A stretch of 64,000 nucleotides of DNA from Floccifex porci (GTDB taxonomy: Bacteria; Bacillota_I; Bacilli_A; Erysipelotrichales; Erysipelotrichaceae), in contig NZ_VUMM01000007.1 of NCBI RefSeq assembly GCF_009696175.1, positions 21,562 to 85,561 of the forward strand, in the 5' to 3' direction. Every line of letters begins with the position of its first letter. Position 1 is the stretch's first letter. A model generated the notes under the pieces. It made no database searches, was not told where the DNA came from, and was given only the letters and a program-made list of their open reading frames with translations. A program made the position numbers and the translations under genes. This document shows positions 44,260 through 53,957 of this stretch, one piece after another.

Positions 44260-46491
44260 TTATGATCTTCTCTTTTTATTTAAGACAAAACCAATAATCA
44301 TTGCATCTAAACTTGTAAACATTAATGAAATCCATAAACCAATATTAGAAATCAATCCCGTATTGGTTGTATTCTTATCCGATGAAGGTTTAATTACAGA
44401 TGTTTTCTTATTCACTGTAAATTCAGTGGAAGCTTCTCCAGTTTCTGAAACAATAACAATTGTATGTTTTCCAGCCTTCAATGTAGAAACAAAATCTTTA
44501 TTCAGTGTAACAATCGTACTTCCTTCTTTTACTGTATAATTCTTAGGATCCAATTCATTTCCATCTAATTTTACATATTTAAAATCATCATAAGAAGCAT
44601 TGGAAGTAAAAGACAATTCTTTCTTTTCTCCCTGATTTACACTCTGTCCTTTTCCTTTAATGACTTCAGGCGCTTTTTTAGAAATAATTGTATCTTCAAA
44701 TTGAATTTCTTTTGTACCTTCTTCATCCAAGAAATATTTTTCACAATCTATACACAGCCAATATTCAATATTTCCTGTCTCAGAAGCCGTAGCTTCTTTT
44801 GCCGCAGTATGTTTCAGACTATGATTATCTAAATCCAATTCTCCATATTCTTCGTCACAATACTCACAGACAGCCTTGCTTGTGCAGGTAGCTGTTCCGC
44901 CGGAATGCTTGGCTTGATCCTTAATCTCGGTGCAGTTTTCATGTTGACACTTGTGCCAGTGGTAGGTATCGTCCTTCTCCCAAGTGTCCGTGAAGACGTG
45001 GTCATGGTGCTCAACAACCGTCACCGTAAAGGTTGCACCGGTCTTTGTCGTATGATCATAGTTGCTCAGGTCAAGTCTAAGTGTTACATCGGCAAGCTCG
45101 TATGGTACCTCAATTGTTATGTTGTCATAGGAGTTGAACGTTGCCTCCGATTCAATACCCGAACCGCCATAAATGCCACCCCAGTTTGCCGCCCATGAGC
45201 CGTTTGCAGCGAACTTAACCTGATAGTTTTCAAATGCATCAAGGTCAGTATATGTAATTTCATATACCTTGGGTGAAACCTCCGTCATAAGGTTCTCATC
45301 AGCAGCGGGATCCCATGCTACGCCATTAAGCCAGTTTCCGTCGCCATTTCCAACGGTACGCATTGATTCAACATTAAGCTCTGTGGGAATCTCAACACCG
45401 TCACCTGTGACGGTGATTTTTGATGTTTCGGGGTCAAATGTGATTGTTACATCACAAACGGAAACCACACTGAAAGTAAAGTTGTCATTGTTGTCAATAC
45501 CAATACCGATCCAGTTTTGGCTGCCATCAGCGAAATTATTAACAATCTTGAACTGATAGTTATTCATAACTGCAACATTGGTATATACCTTTTTGTATGT
45601 GCCGTCTGCTTGCGCTACCATAATGTTCTCCGGTGCGATTTCGGGATCTCCTTTCCAAAATTTTCCGCAGAGTTCACTAACTCCGGCCACAACAAAAGTG
45701 GAGGTTATTGGATACGTATCCACATCAAGTAATTTAGCAACTGTTTCTACAGGTGCAATCAACGGATTGTTTTCCGGGTCAGCAAGCTGTTCGGCATAGT
45801 CAGTCTTGTACTGCTCAAGAACATCCGCCGGATTTACTTTGAGTTCAGCACAGATGTCTTCAACCTTTTCACGGGTAATTACGTTGGCATTCAGTACTGC
45901 CCATGAAGCGAGGAACTGAGCAACAATCTGCTCTCTTGGCTGAAATATAGGGAAATATTTACCAACAATTTTTCCTGTTGAATTGATCACAGCCATTGCA
46001 CCGAATTTGTCTGAGTTATTTTTCCAGGCTCCCTCGAAGTCAGACTTTGAAGAATCCTCGGCATTCTCAATCATTTCTCCTGTTACATACACAATATCTC
46101 CAAGACAATCCTTGCCAAATGTGATGCTGCATGTCAGGTGTAAACCCTTTACTGTATCTAACGTCGAGAAAACAAGGGCATAGTCTGCACCCTCTTCGAT
46201 CGTACCGAGCTTCGCCGTATCGAAGTAGTAAAGACCTGTTTCCACGTCTTTTTTACAAAGTTCTTCTTTGGACTGAAAAGAGGTATTCTTAAGTTTTGTA
46301 CCTCCGTAAACATTATAAATATGGCAGTAAACACTTTTTGTCGTCCCCCAACTCTCCAAAGTAGGAACCTCAAAATAAACCTTTGTTTCGTTTTCAGCTG
46401 CAGATACAGAACAAATTGGCCAACCTGTAAAACAAGAGGTTATCATTGTTAATACGAGTGTAAGACTGATAATTATGGATGACTTTTTCAT
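44260..46491 (-). CDS. Mosaic surface protein with carbohydrate-binding-like modules
   Basis: 743 aa. A signal peptide ends near CSVSAAEN. Residues about 36-150 start KVYFEVPTLESWG and have the style of starch-binding surface modules of Ruminococcus. Residues 370-490 contain GDGNWLNGVAWDP and YQVKFAANGSWAANWGG, as in pullulanase X25-type modules. A CxxC-rich segment follows (WHKCQHENCTE, CEYCDEEYG near 515-545), then a bacterial X2-like Ig unit (LDGNELDPKNYTVKEGST) near 650. The end is NTTNTGLISNIG, a helix and KKRRS. The coding DNA from about 44880 to 46480 is clearly richer in G+C than both flanks, so the gene looks recombined from a foreign core and a local C-terminus. Confidence 0.75.
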   Translation of the reverse strand: MKKSSIIISLTLVLTMITSCFTGWPICSVSAAENETKVYFEVPTLESWGTTKSVYCHIYNVYGGTKLKNTSFQSKEELCKKDVETGLYYFDTAKLGTIEEGADYALVFSTLDTVKGLHLTCSITFGKDCLGDIVYVTGEMIENAEDSSKSDFEGAWKNNSDKFGAMAVINSTGKIVGKYFPIFQPREQIVAQFLASWAVLNANVITREKVEDICAELKVNPADVLEQYKTDYAEQLADPENNPLIAPVETVAKLLDVDTYPITSTFVVAGVSELCGKFWKGDPEIAPENIMVAQADGTYKKVYTNVAVMNNYQFKIVNNFADGSQNWIGIGIDNNDNFTFSVVSVCDVTITFDPETSKITVTGDGVEIPTELNVESMRTVGNGDGNWLNGVAWDPAADENLMTEVSPKVYEITYTDLDAFENYQVKFAANGSWAANWGGIYGGSGIESEATFNSYDNITIEVPYELADVTLRLDLSNYDHTTKTGATFTVTVVEHHDHVFTDTWEKDDTYHWHKCQHENCTEIKDQAKHSGGTATCTSKAVCEYCDEEYGELDLDNHSLKHTAAKEATASETGNIEYWLCIDCEKYFLDEEGTKEIQFEDTIISKKAPEVIKGKGQSVNQGEKKELSFTSNASYDDFKYVKLDGNELDPKNYTVKEGSTIVTLNKDFVSTLKAGKHTIVIVSETGEASTEFTVNKKTSVIKPSSDKNTTNTGLISNIGLWISLMFTSLDAMIIGFVLNKKRRS

Positions 46492-46504
46492 TTTAGCTTT
46501 CCTC

Positions 46505-46818
46505 CTAAGAATTTATACTTGGATTATATTTCGTAATAAAAAGTTCCAGGGTTTCTTTCAGCATTTCTATCTGAGATTTCATATAGAACTCATCTTCAAA
46601 GAGTGCATAATGTACGTAGGCTCTTATCAGAATGAAAATCAACGGTGTGATTTTTTCGTGGGGGATCCCCAGCTTCTCTTCTAAACTCTTAGCTTATTCC
46701 GTATATCGTTCATCGACACCCTTAAAGAACTTCTGACCGTATTCTCTGTATTTGAGTGGTGTAGACCTGATACATAAGTCTGTTATTTTGTCTTCTCCAT
46801 TTCGAAATAATGTTTCCA
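46505..46818 (-). pseudogene. C-terminal remnant of a TetR-type regulator
   Basis: A GC-richer minus-strand frame reading KITDLCIRSTPLKYREYG, then KSLEEKLGIPHEKITPLIF, RAYVHYALFEDEFYMK and MLKETLELFITKYNPS. This is the helical ligand-binding half of a TetR/AcrR-like protein. An in-frame TAA lies at 46696-46694. The N-terminal helix-turn-helix is missing; the sequence turns AT-rich and non-coding at about 46820. The stop at 46507-46505 overlaps the ribosome site of the surface protein gene. It seems to have arrived with that gene. Confidence 0.65.
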
Positions 46819-46819
46819 A

Positions 46820-47315
46820 TTTAATTAATTGAATATACATTTATATTTTATGAAATATAGTTTCATGTTTCAAGATATTTTTCATATAACTTGTTATAAA
46901 AGTTTAAATACATGTTTTTTTATTATAACTAATTATTACGCCAGTACTTTTCTATCCTTTCCAATACATTTTATCGAAACAATAAAATATTTACTTTCTT
47001 GTTTTCTTTTATTCATCATCAAATACTTTTCTAATAAACATTTAATTCCAGCTTAATTTTAGAATGCTTTTACTGGTATTATCCAATTCATCACTTAAAG
47101 ACTGGATCATTTTTTTGTATACTTTTTTCGTTTCAACTGCTTTCAAATTACAACAGGATTTATATGCTTAAAGTGAATTAGGCTGAATTGTTATTGGGGT
47201 AACAATAATAACTTTATCTTTATTGAAGGAAAAAAAACGGGAATACAGTCACCTATACAATAAATCTTTAAATCCTATTAAAGAGATGTTTTGTTTACAA
47301 ATCTATTATTTAATC
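46820..47315. other. Gene-free AT-rich stretch
   Basis: About 500 bases with no supported gene, RNA or clear repeat on either strand. It lies between the TetR remnant and the hydrogenase terminator and is likely decayed sequence. Confidence 0.6.
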
Positions 47316-47345
47316 ATAAAAAAAATGCCTGATATTCAGGCATTT
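47316..47345 (-). terminator. Terminator after the hydrogenase-rubrerythrin gene
   Basis: Stem AAATGCCTGA/TCAGGCATTT with a 3-base loop and long T run on the minus strand. Confidence 0.88.
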
Positions 47346-47349
47346 CATA

Positions 47350-49386
47350 TTAATAATTTTTACAATTGATTTCAAAATAAGCTTGTGGATGATCACAGAC
47401 TGGACAAACTTCAGGAGCTTTTGTTCCTACTACGATATGTCCACAGTTTCTGCATTCCCATACTTTGACTTCACTTTTCGCAAAGACTTCTGCCAATTCA
47501 ACATTCTTTAATAAGGCACGATATCTTTCTTCATGATGTTTTTCAACAGCACCTACCATTCTAAATTTCTTTGCCAGTTCTGTAAATCCTTCTTCTTCAG
47601 CTGTCTTGGCAAATCCATCATACATATCTGTCCATTCGTAATTTTCACCTTCTGCTGCACTTAATAGGTTTTCTGCCGTATTTCCAATTCCATTTAATTC
47701 TTTAAACCACAACTTTGCGTGTTCTTTTTCGTTGTCCGCTGTTTTTAAGAATAAAGCAGAAATCTGTTCGAATCCTTCTTTTTTTGCTTTAGAAGCAAAA
47801 TACGTATATTTGTTTCTTGCTTCCGATTCTCCAGCAAATGCTGCCATAAGATTTTTTTCAGTTTGTGTTCCTGCATAAGGGTTTGATTTTACTTCTTCTA
47901 CTTTTTCAAACGCAGTTGCAGGTTGTTTACATAGTGGACATTTAAAATCTTCTGGTAACGTTTCTCCTTCATAAACATATCCACATACTTTACATTTCCA
48001 TTTAGCCATTTTCTTTCCTCCTTTTAAAATATGACTTTTATCTGTATAAAATGTATGTAACATTTTTTCAGCCAATTCACTTAATGGTTCTTTATAGAAC
48101 TCTTTATATAATTTTAATAGTTCTTCATTTTCATGACTTTTTCTTAATGTTAAATTCTGATCTCTTTTATATAAACCGGATGTACGAGCTTTAAGAATAT
48201 CGTTTTGATCTTTTAATATATCTTTTGGCTGTCCCCCTCCACCAATGCATCCTCCAGGACAAGTCATCACTTCAATAAAGTGATATTCTTTCTCTTTTCT
48301 TTGAATGCGTTCGATCATTTTTCTCGCATTGGCCGTTCCATAGACAACCGCTACATTCAATTTAAGATTTCCGATTGATAAGGAAGCTTCCTTGATTCCA
48401 TCCAATCCTCTTACCGGTGTTAAATTCAATAGATGATCGGGTACTTTTTCATTGGTAATCCATTCATAAGCCGTTCGTAAAGCCGCTTCCATCACTCCAC
48501 CACTGTTACCAAATATCACTCCTGCTCCAGAGGCCATTGACATTAAAGAATCAAATGGCTGATCGATCAAAGAATCAAAATCAATACCTTCCTGTCTGGC
48601 CATTAAAGCCAATTCACGAGTGGTAATGACATAATCCATATCTTTGATATCTGGATTGTGATAATAATCAGCCGCTCCATGCATTTCTTCTCTTTGTATT
48701 TCATATTTTTTTGCGGTACATGGAGTCAATGCGACATTTACAATCTTTTCCGGATCTAAATTTCGTTTCTTTGCGAAATACGTTTTTATAGTCGGTCCCT
48801 GCATTCCAATAGGACTTTTTGCAGTGGATATATGATCCAGTAATTCAGGATAATACATTTCAACAAATTTTACCCAGGCAGGACAACAACTTGTGAACTG
48901 TGGCAATGGGCCTCTATTTTTTGTGATTCTTTCGATTAATTCACTAGCTTCTTCGACAATGGTCAAATCCGCTGCAAAATTTGTATCCAATACATAATCT
49001 ACACCCAATGCCTTTAATAAAGCAACCATTTTTCCTTCTACAAAGGTTCCAGATGGATAGCCAAAAGCTTCCGCTAAAGACACTCTTACAGAAGGAGAAG
49101 TCGAAACAATCACAATCTGATTTTTATTTTTGATCGCATCTAATACCTTCGGATAATCGTAACGTTCCGTGATACTATCGACTGGACAGACATTGGCACA
49201 TTGTCCACAATGAATACATATAGCTGTATCCTTTGTTTCTTGAAATGAATAGGTTCCATGTACACCTATTTTTTCTGTACATACCTCTTTACATCTTCCA
49301 CAATGTATACAAAGCGATTCATTTCGAATAATACTGGGGTTATCCAATTCAATGGGTACACGAACATCTAAAGATTCATGTTTCAT
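47350..49386 (-). CDS. [FeFe]-hydrogenase fused in frame to rubredoxin-rubrerythrin-rubredoxin
   Basis: 678 aa single frame. Residues 1-459 are a group A-like [FeFe]-hydrogenase: two 4Fe4S motifs ([11 protein letters not shown] at 26-36 and [11 protein letters not shown] near 60), then H-cluster motifs TSCCPAW (~165), TPCTAKKYE (~222; Thr where Met is usual) and [16 protein letters not shown] (~375). Residues 460-678 form a rubrerythrin: an N-terminal CKVCGY...CPLC centre, a four-helix diiron domain with [11 protein letters not shown] and EKEHAKLW, and a C-terminal CRNCGH...CPVC centre. At the join, ATG 48009 has AGGAGG seven bases upstream, so free rubrerythrin (219 aa) may also be made. The start overlaps the perR stop by 4 bases, which suggests H2 metabolism tied to peroxide defence. 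Confidence 0.88.
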   Translation of the reverse strand: MKHESLDVRVPIELDNPSIIRNESLCIHCGRCKEVCTEKIGVHGTYSFQETKDTAICIHCGQCANVCPVDSITERYDYPKVLDAIKNKNQIVIVSTSPSVRVSLAEAFGYPSGTFVEGKMVALLKALGVDYVLDTNFAADLTIVEEASELIERITKNRGPLPQFTSCCPAWVKFVEMYYPELLDHISTAKSPIGMQGPTIKTYFAKKRNLDPEKIVNVALTPCTAKKYEIQREEMHGAADYYHNPDIKDMDYVITTRELALMARQEGIDFDSLIDQPFDSLMSMASGAGVIFGNSGGVMEAALRTAYEWITNEKVPDHLLNLTPVRGLDGIKEASLSIGNLKLNVAVVYGTANARKMIERIQRKEKEYHFIEVMTCPGGCIGGGGQPKDILKDQNDILKARTSGLYKRDQNLTLRKSHENEELLKLYKEFYKEPLSELAEKMLHTFYTDKSHILKGGKKMAKWKCKVCGYVYEGETLPEDFKCPLCKQPATAFEKVEEVKSNPYAGTQTEKNLMAAFAGESEARNKYTYFASKAKKEGFEQISALFLKTADNEKEHAKLWFKELNGIGNTAENLLSAAEGENYEWTDMYDGFAKTAEEEGFTELAKKFRMVGAVEKHHEERYRALLKNVELAEVFAKSEVKVWECRNCGHIVVGTKAPEVCPVCDHPQAYFEINCKNY
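48007..48022 (-). promoter_or_regulatory. Internal ribosome binding site for stand-alone rubrerythrin
   Basis: AGGAGG at 48022-48017 and ATG at 48009-48007 inside the fusion frame; the ATG starts [13 protein letters not shown], exactly the beginning of a normal rubrerythrin. The hydrogenase frame reads through the ribosome site as LKGGKK. Confidence 0.75.
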
Positions 49387-49748
49387 TTCTTTTCATTCTG
49401 ACATTCTGGACAAATATAATTGATTTTCAAATCATAAGAATCAATCTGAAATTCCAATTGTTTCTGTAAAGATTCCGTTAAATCCTGTAAGGTAATATCC
49501 GAAATCTTACCACATTCTTTACAGATTATATGATCGTGTCTTTGAATACGATCGTATCGATCTGGACTTCCTTCTATACTTACTTTCCGTATAAGACCTT
49601 GATTACATAAATTTGACAAATTGTTATAGACGGTTGCTAAAACAATTTTTTCATTTTTTTCTTTACACATAAAAAATATTTGTTCGGCAGTTAAATGATC
49701 AAGTGATTGATTTATAATATCAAGTATCATTTGTCCATACTTTGTCAT
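49383..49748 (-). CDS. perR: PerR, peroxide-sensing Fur-family repressor
   Basis: 121 aa from the ATG at 49748, which has AAAGGAA upstream; a longer frame back to 49796 would start inside the operator. The DNA-binding helix contains [10 protein letters not shown] as in PerR (Fur proteins usually have ATVYRTL). Metal sites are [11 protein letters not shown] near 80-90 and the C-terminal CPEC. PerR senses H2O2 by oxidation of an iron-bound histidine. The gene overlaps the hydrogenase-rubrerythrin gene by 4 bases, so both are on one transcript. Confidence 0.88.
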   Translation of the reverse strand: MTKYGQMILDIINQSLDHLTAEQIFFMCKEKNEKIVLATVYNNLSNLCNQGLIRKVSIEGSPDRYDRIQRHDHIICKECGKISDITLQDLTESLQKQLEFQIDSYDLKINYICPECQNEKK

Positions 49749-49765
49749 ATATTTCCTTTCTATGA

Positions 49766-49796
49766 TTAGAATAATTCTAATTCTAATTAATGTCAA
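49766..49796 (-). promoter_or_regulatory. Per box and promoter of perR-hydrogenase operon
   Basis: Perfect 7-1-7 repeat TTAGAAT-A-ATTCTAA at 49766-49780, with an extra half-site TTCTAATT next to it, the shape of a PerR/Fur site. TTGACA lies at 49796-49791, and TATTCT 17 bases downstream overlaps the repeat. Autoregulation is expected. Confidence 0.75.
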
Positions 49797-49819
49797 TGTT
49801 TTTTTCTAATTCCATTATA

Positions 49820-49859
49820 TAAAAAAGTCTTTTTCAATGCTAAGAAAAAGACTTTTTTT
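49820..49859 (-). terminator. Terminator after the 49862 gene
   Basis: Stem AGTCTTTTTC/GAAAAAGACT and T run on the minus strand. Confidence 0.8.
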
Positions 49860-49861
49860 CT

Positions 49862-50648
49862 TTAAATATCTTTCATATCTCCAATTTCTCTTATATCATC
49901 CTCATCAACTATGTTTTGAATGAGATTCAGTGCATTATAACATTTTTGTGCATGATCTTTTAAAAATGTTCGTTCTCTTACAACTTGTATAAGAAATCGA
50001 TTGGCTTCTTTATTATCTTTTATACGATTTACAATAGAATAAAGTAAATAAACGATTAGAACGATTGCAATCCCTCGATAAATATACAACATCACAATAT
50101 CGGCATCCGGCAAATGTAAAAGATTGGCTACAAATTCACATATAAAATCAAATATATATCCACCAATCAGAAAACCTGCAAATCCAGTAATTACATTTGA
50201 TAACACTCCAATTAATATAGCAACACCAAGCAACAAAAGAATTCCAGCTCCAACCAGTATTTTAATTTCTAAATCACTAAACGGATATCCTAAAAAGAAC
50301 GTAAATATCAACAATAAAACCAGAACCACTCTAAATCCAATATTGACATTACTGACTTTCAAAAGATCCATTTTTTCTTCCATCAACAATACATCTTTCC
50401 AGTGAGCAACTGGTTCACATCGACTTTCATATTCACTCAAATAATCTCTATATCTTAGATTGAATTGTTCTTTCATTAAATCATGGATATGACTGGCAAT
50501 CACAAGACTAGTTCCAAACCACTTTTCCTTTTTTTTCTTCAACCGTCTGAATTAGAGCCTTTTCCCTTAATAAACAACTTTTCTAATAATTTCCAGCTGA
50601 TTCTTCAACATACGCCTGTTCTTTTAAATCCACTTCATGATATCCCAT
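49862..50648 (-). pseudogene. Disrupted polytopic membrane protein
   Basis: The open part (50542-49862, 226 codons, no ATG start, only TTG) has four membrane helices at about 68-190 and soluble ends. The natural start seems to be ATG 50648 with AAGGAG upstream, beginning MGYHEVDLKEQAYVEE. That frame meets a TAG at 50585-50583 and then runs to a run of eight A (50536-50529 on the minus strand), where one frame change joins it to the long part. No family recognised. Either a decayed gene or one switched by slippage; the TAG argues for decay. Confidence 0.65.
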
Positions 50649-50676
50649 ATAAAATAAATCTCCTTTTTTATATACT

Positions 50677-51048
50677 TTAACGGAATTCATGTAATTTATT
50701 CAACAATTGATTCACGATTTGTATTTTTATTTGATCATTCTGTTCTAAACTATTCTGAATAAAATTCTGTATTTCCTTTTGTTCTACATAAACAGGTTTT
50801 AAAATTATATCTTTATCCAATGTATCTAAATCCAGTAAAATTGTTAAAAAAGTACAATGACCACTTATTTCTTCTTTTTGTGAAAAACAGGGAGGGAGAA
50901 GAATAAGTTGTTGTGCATGTAAACTGATTTGTATCTTTCCAAAAATCTGAATGGTTCCTGAAAATAAATAGAGAATACGATAGTAATGAATGTCTTCATA
51001 AAATGTAATTTTCTGATTTATAAAAGCATTTATATAATCGGTTATCAA
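50677..51048 (-). CDS. Cupin-like sensor domain, truncated AraC-type regulator?
   Basis: 123 aa. The segment HYYRILYLFSGTIQIFGK...QLILLPPCFSQ has the form of the N-terminal cupin sensor of AraC regulators (a turn, then a LLPP-type strand). The protein ends at LLNKLHEFR, where the linker and the two HTH motifs would follow, so it lacks any DNA-binding part. It lies downstream of the AstE-like gene among other broken genes and is probably a remnant. Confidence 0.4.
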   Translation of the reverse strand: MITDYINAFINQKITFYEDIHYYRILYLFSGTIQIFGKIQISLHAQQLILLPPCFSQKEEISGHCTFLTILLDLDTLDKDIILKPVYVEQKEIQNFIQNSLEQNDQIKIQIVNQLLNKLHEFR

Positions 51049-51159
51049 TTCATTGATCGTAAATGCCGGTTTATTTTAGGCAATTGGAAAACAGAATCTA
51101 AAATATATTTTCGATTATACATTTTTTATCAAAATTTAATTCAATTTTTGATAGATCCG

Positions 51160-51438
51160 TTAAGGAAATAAAATTAAAAACATCCCTTTTTTTATTTTTA
51201 TAATTTTTTGAAACACAAAAGAATCATATTTATCTTTTAATGAATCCGTTATGACAAGAACAAGAGTTCCAAACATTGGTTTTATATAAACATCTTCTGT
51301 CGTTTTCATAAAATAAGAAATATGTTTATCTTTTATTTCCATCATATAGTTATTGGGATAACTTTTCTTATTTCCTGTATAATCTTCATATGTTTCTCCA
51401 TATTTATAAAAATAGGAGTTTGATGTACTCATAATCAT
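51160..51438 (-). CDS. Hypothetical protein, 92 aa
   Basis: Small soluble protein rich in Lys, Tyr and Met, no recognised domain. It starts 3 bases after the AstE-like gene stop. Because neighbours are broken, it may be a fragment. Confidence 0.4.
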   Translation of the reverse strand: MIMSTSNSYFYKYGETYEDYTGNKKSYPNNYMMEIKDKHISYFMKTTEDVYIKPMFGTLVLVITDSLKDKYDSFVFQKIIKIKKGMFLILFP

Positions 51439-51441
51439 GGT

Positions 51442-52214
51442 TTATATCTCTTTCTTAATTTTTACAACCGCTGTATGCGAATAAACCAGGCTTTTGGCAT
51501 GAACAAAAAAGATTTTTCCTTTACAGGTTGATTGAATGGTTTCAATCATTGTATGCGTATAAGGATCATAAATTCTGGCAAGTGTCTGATCTTTTTGTAC
51601 ATATTCATCTACATCTACATTTAATTTTAAAATACCTGCTTTCTTTGATTTAATAGAAATCATATCTTTTTCTTCTATGATTTCACTTTTATATCCTCCT
51701 GAAAAAGGATACGAAATCATATGTTTTTCAAACATAAATCGAAGAACTGCATTTTTGGCTTCCTGTGCTGTTTTTTCATCAATCTGTTCACAAGCTCTTG
51801 TGTAAAGAGAATACGCTTTACAATTCCATATTTGCCAGTTGTAGTTTAATGTTGTTGTATCATAAGGTCTAGGATCTCTTACAACAATAGATGATAGACC
51901 AAAATGTTTAGCTTCTTCAATATCTTCCAGACCCGTTTTCATCATACGAATATGAGTTGAAAACTGACCTGGAATATAAAAACTTGTCAATTGGATTCCA
52001 AATGTACATTGATTGATTTTATTAAACAATCCATCTGCAATCCTTTGTGTGGTTTCTCCTGCATCATATCCCGGAAACATACGATTGATGTCAGTTCCAT
52101 CCGATGGCCAGAATCGGCATTCCTGATTCATTGAATATGGATTGGCACAAGGAACGATTATGATTTTATAACATTCATTTATGTAATTTTCAATTTCAAG
52201 CTGTTTTAATAAAA
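51442..52214 (-). pseudogene. AstE/AspA-like zinc carboxypeptidase-family hydrolase, N-terminus lost
   Basis: The frame is open from about 52260, but the first Met (52131) is internal. Conserved parts are IIIVPCANPYSM, then WPSDGTDINRMFPGY (substrate arginine/asparagine region), the STHIRM histidine-containing strand, and a C-terminal barrel-like part with AGILKLNVDVDEYVQKDQTLARI. This is the succinylglutamate desuccinylase/aspartoacylase family. The first two zinc ligands (usual HGDE) are not in frame, so the gene has lost its N-terminal 50 or so residues or is frameshifted at its start near 52250. Confidence 0.65.
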
Positions 52215-52219
52215 TTGTT

Positions 52220-52638
52220 TCACAATAATCCCTCAGTGCATCGAATACAGACTTGATGATCCATGATCAGCTGTAAATCCAATAATAAAGAATCGGAATT
52301 TTTTATTTTCTGCAGCTGATACAGTGCCATTTCCTGATATGTCATAGATTCTGTTCCAATTTCATTTCTTAAAACAATACAGTTATCATAAGCTCGAAAT
52401 AAATTGGATAATAAGCTATCGGAAATTGTAGGATCGCATACATATCGATCAATAAAATCTTTTGGATTTTCATAAATCATTAGAATCTGAAATATGTAAC
52501 AGTATTCTTTATATAAATTTGGATCGTCAAACATTTTATCATAACAGAAAAAAACTCTTTAATGGTTAAATAAATTCTTTCACTGTAACGACCTAACCAA
52601 ATTAAATTATCAATTCGTTCTAACGAGATAATACCCAT
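52220..52638 (-). pseudogene. Frameshifted alpha-E domain protein
   Basis: From ATG 52638 the frame reads MGIISLERIDNLIWLGRYSE, the classic start of alpha-E (COG2307) proteins. At a run of seven T (52554-52548 on the minus strand) the frame must change to continue with YDKMFDDPNLYKEY and later RAYDNCIVLRNEIGTE. Alpha-E proteins are partners of circularly permuted ATP-grasp ligases of unknown product. The start overlaps the ATP-grasp gene's end by 19 bases, as in intact pairs. About 135 codons remain, well short of the usual 300. Confidence 0.7.
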
Positions 52639-53939
52639 GTGTCTTTAAATCCTCCTCCCTGTGATGAATTCACAATAAAACTATCTGGATTTCTGGAAAA
52701 ACGTGTTAAGCCACTCTTCCATACTTTTGTTTCTTTTCCACTTAAAACGAATACACGAAGATCCGCTTTACGATAAACTTTCTGATTCTGATCAATGATT
52801 TCTAAATCTTTAAAATCAATGACTTCCTGTGCTATAAAACGACGTGGTTCTCTTATCATTTTTTCAATAAATTCATCTTTTTCTTCTTTTGATAATGAAT
52901 TTCCAAAGAAAACCCCGTATCCACCTGCTTCTGCAACATCTTTTATGACCAGCTGATCAAAATGTTCTAAAACATATTTACGATCGGAATCATAATATGG
53001 AAGATAAGTGGGTGCATTTTTCAAAATAGGTGTTTCATGCAGGTAATATTCAATCATCTTAGGAACAAAATAATAAATTCCTTTATCATCGGCTACCCCA
53101 TTTCCAGGCGCATTGATCAATGCCACATGTCCTTTACGATAAATATCCATGATTTGTGGTATGCCAATTAATGATTCTTCTTTAAAAGTTAAAGGATCTA
53201 AATAATCGTCACTGATCCTGCGATATAAAGAACCAATTTTTTCTAACGTTCCATCATAATTTTTAAAATATAAATAATCATCTTTTACAATGACATCCTG
53301 ATGGCTGACCAGTTTAGAATTGGTTTGTTCTGCAAGATAGGAATGTTCAAAATAAGCTGCATTCATTCTTCCTGGGGTAAAAATCGCATTAATTCCTCCA
53401 GTATTGACATAATCCATAACCTCTTTTAACAATCTGGCATAATCTCGATTGTCTTCAATATCATTCTCTCTAAATGTTTTAGGACTGGCTCTTCGACAGA
53501 GTTCACGTGCAATCATTGGATAGCTGGCACCTGAAGGGACTCTTAAATTGTCTTCTAAAACATACCATTGTCCATCTTTACTTTGAACAAGATCGATTCC
53601 GGATATATGAGAATAATTATTCTTAGAAGGCGTTATGCCCTGTCAGGGTAATAAATAACCCGATCCAGAATAAATAAATTCACTGGGAATGACATTGTCC
53701 TTGATAATATTTTTATCATGATAAATATCATATAAAAATAAGTTCAAAGCTTTTACTCTTTGGATCAGTCCGTCATTTAAATCATCAAATTCCTCTTTTG
53801 TGATAATTCTGGGAATACAGTCAAAAGGAAACAGCTGTTCATGAAAGGTATTATTTTTATAAATACCAAATTTAACACCATATCGTTTTAATAATTCATT
53901 AATTTTCTTTTGTTTATTAATCAAACTATCCATATACAT
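52620..53939 (-). pseudogene. Circularly permuted ATP-grasp protein with in-frame TGA
   Basis: One frame of 440 codons with a single TGA at 53645-53643, after SGSGYLLP. It begins MYMDSLINKQKKINELL and continues after the stop with HISGIDLVQ, WYVLEDNLRVPSGASY, ALINAPGNGVADDKG and a late YGVFFGNSLS, all signatures of the COG2308 circularly permuted ATP-grasp family. Members are thought to make a peptide-like bond together with alpha-E proteins. Apart from the stop the frame is well preserved, so the break is recent or a sequencing error. Confidence 0.8.
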
Positions 53940-53957
53940 TTCCTTCCTGAAATAAAA

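Noticed and set aside
47046..47315. Possible small gene in the gap before the hydrogenase terminator
   Set aside because: No frame with a start, ribosome site and sensible codon use on either strand.
53643..53645. In-frame TGA in the ATP-grasp gene as recoding
   Set aside because: The partner genes carry frameshifts and deletions as well, which fits decay; no recoding signal seen.
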